Part shown: positions 5,276 through 7,356 of the stretch, one piece after another
How the letters are laid out: each line of letters starts with the position of its first letter
Numbering within the stretch: the first letter of the stretch is position 1
NCBI GenBank assembly: GCA_012510335.1
Contig: JAAZIF010000072.1
Coordinates: forward strand, 1 to 7,356
Source: Methanomicrobiales archaeon
GTDB taxonomy: Archaea > Halobacteriota > Methanomicrobia > Methanomicrobiales > Methanoculleaceae
Direction of reading: 5' to 3'
Length of the DNA: 7,356 bases
The notes under the pieces: model-generated
Seen by the model: only the letters and a program-made list of their open reading frames with translations
Told to the model about the DNA's origin: nothing
Database searches by the model: none
Position numbers and translations under genes: made by a program

Positions 5276-6133
5276 ATGAGCGATGGGGACGAACATATCA
5301 TAGAGGCCGCCGGCAGATGCCGGGTCGTGGTCAGAGGCGGCCGGGTGGTTGAGGTCGGGATGCCGGAGATAGATGATTGCCCCCTGGCACGGCGGTTTGC
5401 CTGCCCGGTCAGGGAGATGACGCCGGATGCTATACGCGAGAACATCGAGGCGCGGATACGATCGTTCGGTATGTGCATGCCGGAACGGGAGGTTCTCGGC
5501 GGATCGGACTTCGTCATCTTCGGAGCCTCTGAACTCCTGAGCGGCGCTATAAGGCAGGGGCTGCTTGATGCTGCGGTGATCGTCTCTGACGGGGCCGGAA
5601 CCCTGGTTGCAACGAACCCCGCCCTCATCCAGGGAATCGGCGGTCGAATGTCCGGGCTCCTGAAGACGAGCCCGATCCCCGAGGTGATCGCGCGGATCGA
5701 GGAGAACGGGGGCAGGGTTCTAGATCCAGAGACCGCCGCGATCGACCAGGTCGCCGGTGTCGCCCTGGCAGAGACACTCGGGCACCGGCGGATCGCCGTG
5801 ACCACCGCCGATGCTGCGGAGGCGGCAGCCATCAGGGACCGGTTCCCGGATGCCCTGATCGTAGGAGTCCACCTGACCGGCATATCACAGGAGAACGCGA
5901 TCCTGATGGCCGGCACCGCCGACCTGGTCACCGCCTGCGCATCGCGCCATATCCGCGAGGAGGCGGGAAAGGCCGCGCTCCTTCAGGCAGGGAAGTCGAT
6001 ACCGGTCTTTGCGATGACGCGGGCAGGAAAAGCGGTCATTCTTGCAAAGATAGAAGAAACCGACCGCCCTCTCATCATCCACGGCGCGAGCCTCCCGGTA
6101 GAGGGGTCACAGTCTCCTTCCCCGCTCTATTGA
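5276..6133 (+). CDS. Putative methanogenesis marker protein 8 (DUF2099)
   Basis: The 285-residue protein matches the DUF2099 / methanogenesis marker 8 family along its length. It opens with IIEAAGRCRVVVRGGRVVEVG, then DDCPLARRFACPV (C35 and C43), EMTPDAIRENIEARIRSFGMC (C67), FGASELLSGA, the glycine-rich LIQGIGGRMSGL, then TSPIPEVI and RVLDPETAAIDQVAG. The conserved cysteines near the N-terminus suggest metal or Fe-S binding, but the biochemical role is not established. The family's value is phylogenetic: it occurs in methanogens and their close relatives, which is the strongest clue to the host. The ATG at 5276 is the natural start; an ATG at 5241 runs into a stop after seven codons. No Shine-Dalgarno is seen. 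It stands alone here, not beside mcr or other methanogenesis genes, and ends 11 bases from the convergent HAD gene. Confidence 0.9.
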   Translation: MSDGDEHIIEAAGRCRVVVRGGRVVEVGMPEIDDCPLARRFACPVREMTPDAIRENIEARIRSFGMCMPEREVLGGSDFVIFGASELLSGAIRQGLLDAAVIVSDGAGTLVATNPALIQGIGGRMSGLLKTSPIPEVIARIEENGGRVLDPETAAIDQVAGVALAETLGHRRIAVTTADAAEAAAIRDRFPDALIVGVHLTGISQENAILMAGTADLVTACASRHIREEAGKAALLQAGKSIPVFAMTRAGKAVILAKIEETDRPLIIHGASLPVEGSQSPSPLY

Positions 6134-6144
6134 AGCCGGCGATA

Positions 6145-6846
6145 TCAGGGGCGCCGATCCTGGATGCTCACGTGGTCCAGGATCTCAGAGAACTTCGCAA
6201 GGATGATATCAGCCGGAATCTCTGCCGATCTGCCCCCGTGCCAGTCGCCGTAGGCAGCAAACGCGGTCACCATGCCGAGCTGCCGTCCCGGGGCGATATC
6301 GCGCGCGAGGCTGTCGCCCACCATCATCGCCACCTCCGGAGCCGCACCGAGACGCCTGAGGGCATAGAGGAGAGAGGCCGGTTCAGGCTTCCGCTGCCCT
6401 GAGATATCCGGGGTCACCACAACCTCGAAGAAGTCGATGAGCCCGGTCTTTCGGAGCCGGCGGTAAGCCTGGACCGACTCCGCATCGGTGGCGACCGCGA
6501 GCCCGATCCCGGCATCCTGCAGGCGCCGGAGGGTCTCCTCCACACCCGGATAGGGCTCGACGAGGTCGAGTTTCACGTCCTCGTAGGTGCGGCAGCAGGT
6601 CTCGAACGTCCGGGGCTGGTACACCCCGAGCACCTCAAGGTAGTCACGTATATTCCTTGTATCCTCAAACCCGTAGACACCCCTGAGGAACATCCGAAAG
6701 AGCGCCCCGGGGTCTCCTGCGCCGATGTAGTCTACAACGCACCGGCAAGCCTCAAGCTTTGCTTCCACAAAGTCAAAGAGGGTGTTGTCCATGTCACAGA
6801 CGACTGCCCCTACCTGTCGATGCTGAGTGCCGAGAGTTGTCTGCAT
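6145..6846 (-). CDS. HAD-superfamily phosphatase-like hydrolase
   Basis: The 233-residue protein carries the four HAD motifs: motif I DMDNT with nucleophile D18 and acid D20, motif II T120 in VATDA, motif III K153 in QRKPEP, and motif IV GDSLARD with D178 and D183. The helical region between motif I and residue about 95 is a type I cap, placing it with phosphoglycolate-phosphatase-like and HAD-IA enzymes. It probably hydrolyses a small phosphorylated metabolite with Mg2+; the substrate cannot be told. ATG 6846 is preceded by GAGAGGT with a short spacer. No other start codon exists before motif I, so the 37-base overlap with the upstream PIN-like gene is real if the frame is right. The two are a translationally coupled pair. 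It converges on marker 8. Confidence 0.9.
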   Translation of the reverse strand: MQTTLGTQHRQVGAVVCDMDNTLFDFVEAKLEACRCVVDYIGAGDPGALFRMFLRGVYGFEDTRNIRDYLEVLGVYQPRTFETCCRTYEDVKLDLVEPYPGVEETLRRLQDAGIGLAVATDAESVQAYRRLRKTGLIDFFEVVVTPDISGQRKPEPASLLYALRRLGAAPEVAMMVGDSLARDIAPGRQLGMVTAFAAYGDWHGGRSAEIPADIILAKFSEILDHVSIQDRRP

Positions 6847-7356
6847 ATATTTACCTCTCTCAAAAATTCATGGTATTCCGCATCATCCTCGAATCGCACC
6901 TTCAGTTCGTCCAGATTATTGCCTTTCCCACCGTACTCCCCGAAGATCGTGATGCCGCCACACCGGACAAACCCGAAGACGACAGCCAGATTGAAGAGCA
7001 GATGCCGGAGCTCTGCCGGCGTGCAGGAGGTTGCCTCCATAGTGTATGGGCGGTCAAAGTAGAAGTACTCAAGCCCCTCGGCCATGCAGAGATCTGCCAT
7101 GTAGATATCAGCGGTCAGGAGAACCGGGAGGGCATACCGCTCCTCCTCGAACTTCCGAAGCGCCCGGACGATGTTTCGATCGTTCTCCTCCGAGAGATGG
7201 GAGTGCGGGCCAGGTGACGCAATCTCCGTCGCCCGGTCGCGGATGGAGCGGTATTCTTTAAGCGCGATGTATGCCGCTTTCCGGGACCGCTTTGTCCGCT
7301 TGTTCTCAAGTTCACCGATGACCCCCCGGTGGTCGGGGGCGCATGTCATCATCTCC
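6810..7356 (-). CDS. PIN-like domain protein, 5' end outside window
   Basis: The frame is open to the right edge; the visible part is about 180 residues. The first half resembles the latter two-thirds of a PIN (VapC-like) nuclease fold: an acidic helix after RGVIGELE, then ENDRNIVRALRKFEEE with an acidic pair, then LPVLLTADIYMADLCMAEGLEYFYF, the usual strand-Asp-helix that ends a PIN domain. The first catalytic Asp (the D-T-N strand) would lie outside the window. ATG codons at 7352 and 7349 are preceded by GGAG with no spacer, so the true start is probably further upstream. After the PIN-like part, about 70 residues (PAELRHLLFNLAVVFGFVRCGG onward) form a separate region I do not recognise. 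No antitoxin-like gene is seen on the visible side; instead the gene overlaps a HAD phosphatase by 37 bases. The PIN assignment is by pattern only. Confidence 0.6.
   Translation of the reverse strand, partial: EMMTCAPDHRGVIGELENKRTKRSRKAAYIALKEYRSIRDRATEIASPGPHSHLSEENDRNIVRALRKFEEERYALPVLLTADIYMADLCMAEGLEYFYFDRPYTMEATSCTPAELRHLLFNLAVVFGFVRCGGITIFGEYGGKGNNLDELKVRFEDDAEYHEFLREVNICRQLSALSIDR

Noticed and set aside
5239..5931. 230-codon antisense frame opposite marker 8
   Set aside because: Ser/Arg/Pro/Thr-rich shadow translation with no motif; the sense strand matches a known family throughout.
1..7356. CRISPR array, insertion sequence, prophage, rRNA or tRNA genes
   Set aside because: Looked for on both strands; no regularly spaced repeats, transposase motifs, phage genes or cloverleaf-forming sequences were seen.

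Overview
The window reads as chromosomal DNA of a methanogenic archaeon, most probably a GC-rich member of the Methanomicrobiales such as Methanoculleus or a relative. The main evidence is a full-length methanogenesis marker protein 8 gene (DUF2099 family, essentially confined to methanogens and close relatives). GGAGGT-type Shine-Dalgarno sites, archaeal TATA-like boxes and a soluble tandem-PAS sensor with NPMP-type repeats also fit. The genus is an inference; no rRNA or tRNA gene is present to settle it. I saw no CRISPR array, insertion sequence or phage gene.

Layout, left to right. (1) 1-1708, minus strand: a ParA-type ATPase gene (827-1708, GTG start) followed two bases later by a PAS-domain sensor gene that runs off the left edge. 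A pair of TACGTA palindromes and a TATA-like box lie in front of parA. (2) 1709-2193: a 485-base stretch with no convincing gene. It contains a GC-rich block able to fold into nested stems (1854-1979), then the probable promoter and leader of the next gene. (3) 2194-4205, plus strand: a small predicted lipoprotein, translationally coupled to adenine deaminase, whose start appears to be a non-canonical CTG at 2547. (4) 4218-5154, minus strand: a 57-residue zinc-ribbon protein followed by a membrane acyltransferase of the DUF1624/HGSNAT type. The acyltransferase converges on adenine deaminase, and both stop codons sit inside one perfect hairpin. (5) 5276-6133, plus strand: methanogenesis marker 8. 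(6) 6145-7356, minus strand: a PIN-like protein gene (5' end outside the window) overlapping a HAD-superfamily phosphatase gene by 37 bases.

Functionally these are small, mostly independent transcription units. Adenine deaminase serves purine salvage, marker 8 belongs to the methanogen-specific set of unknown function, and the acyltransferase probably modifies an envelope glycan. The most system-like arrangement is parA plus the soluble PAS sensor. It recalls bacterial ParA-family proteins that position cytoplasmic chemoreceptor clusters, but the output domain of the sensor lies outside the window, so this remains a hypothesis.
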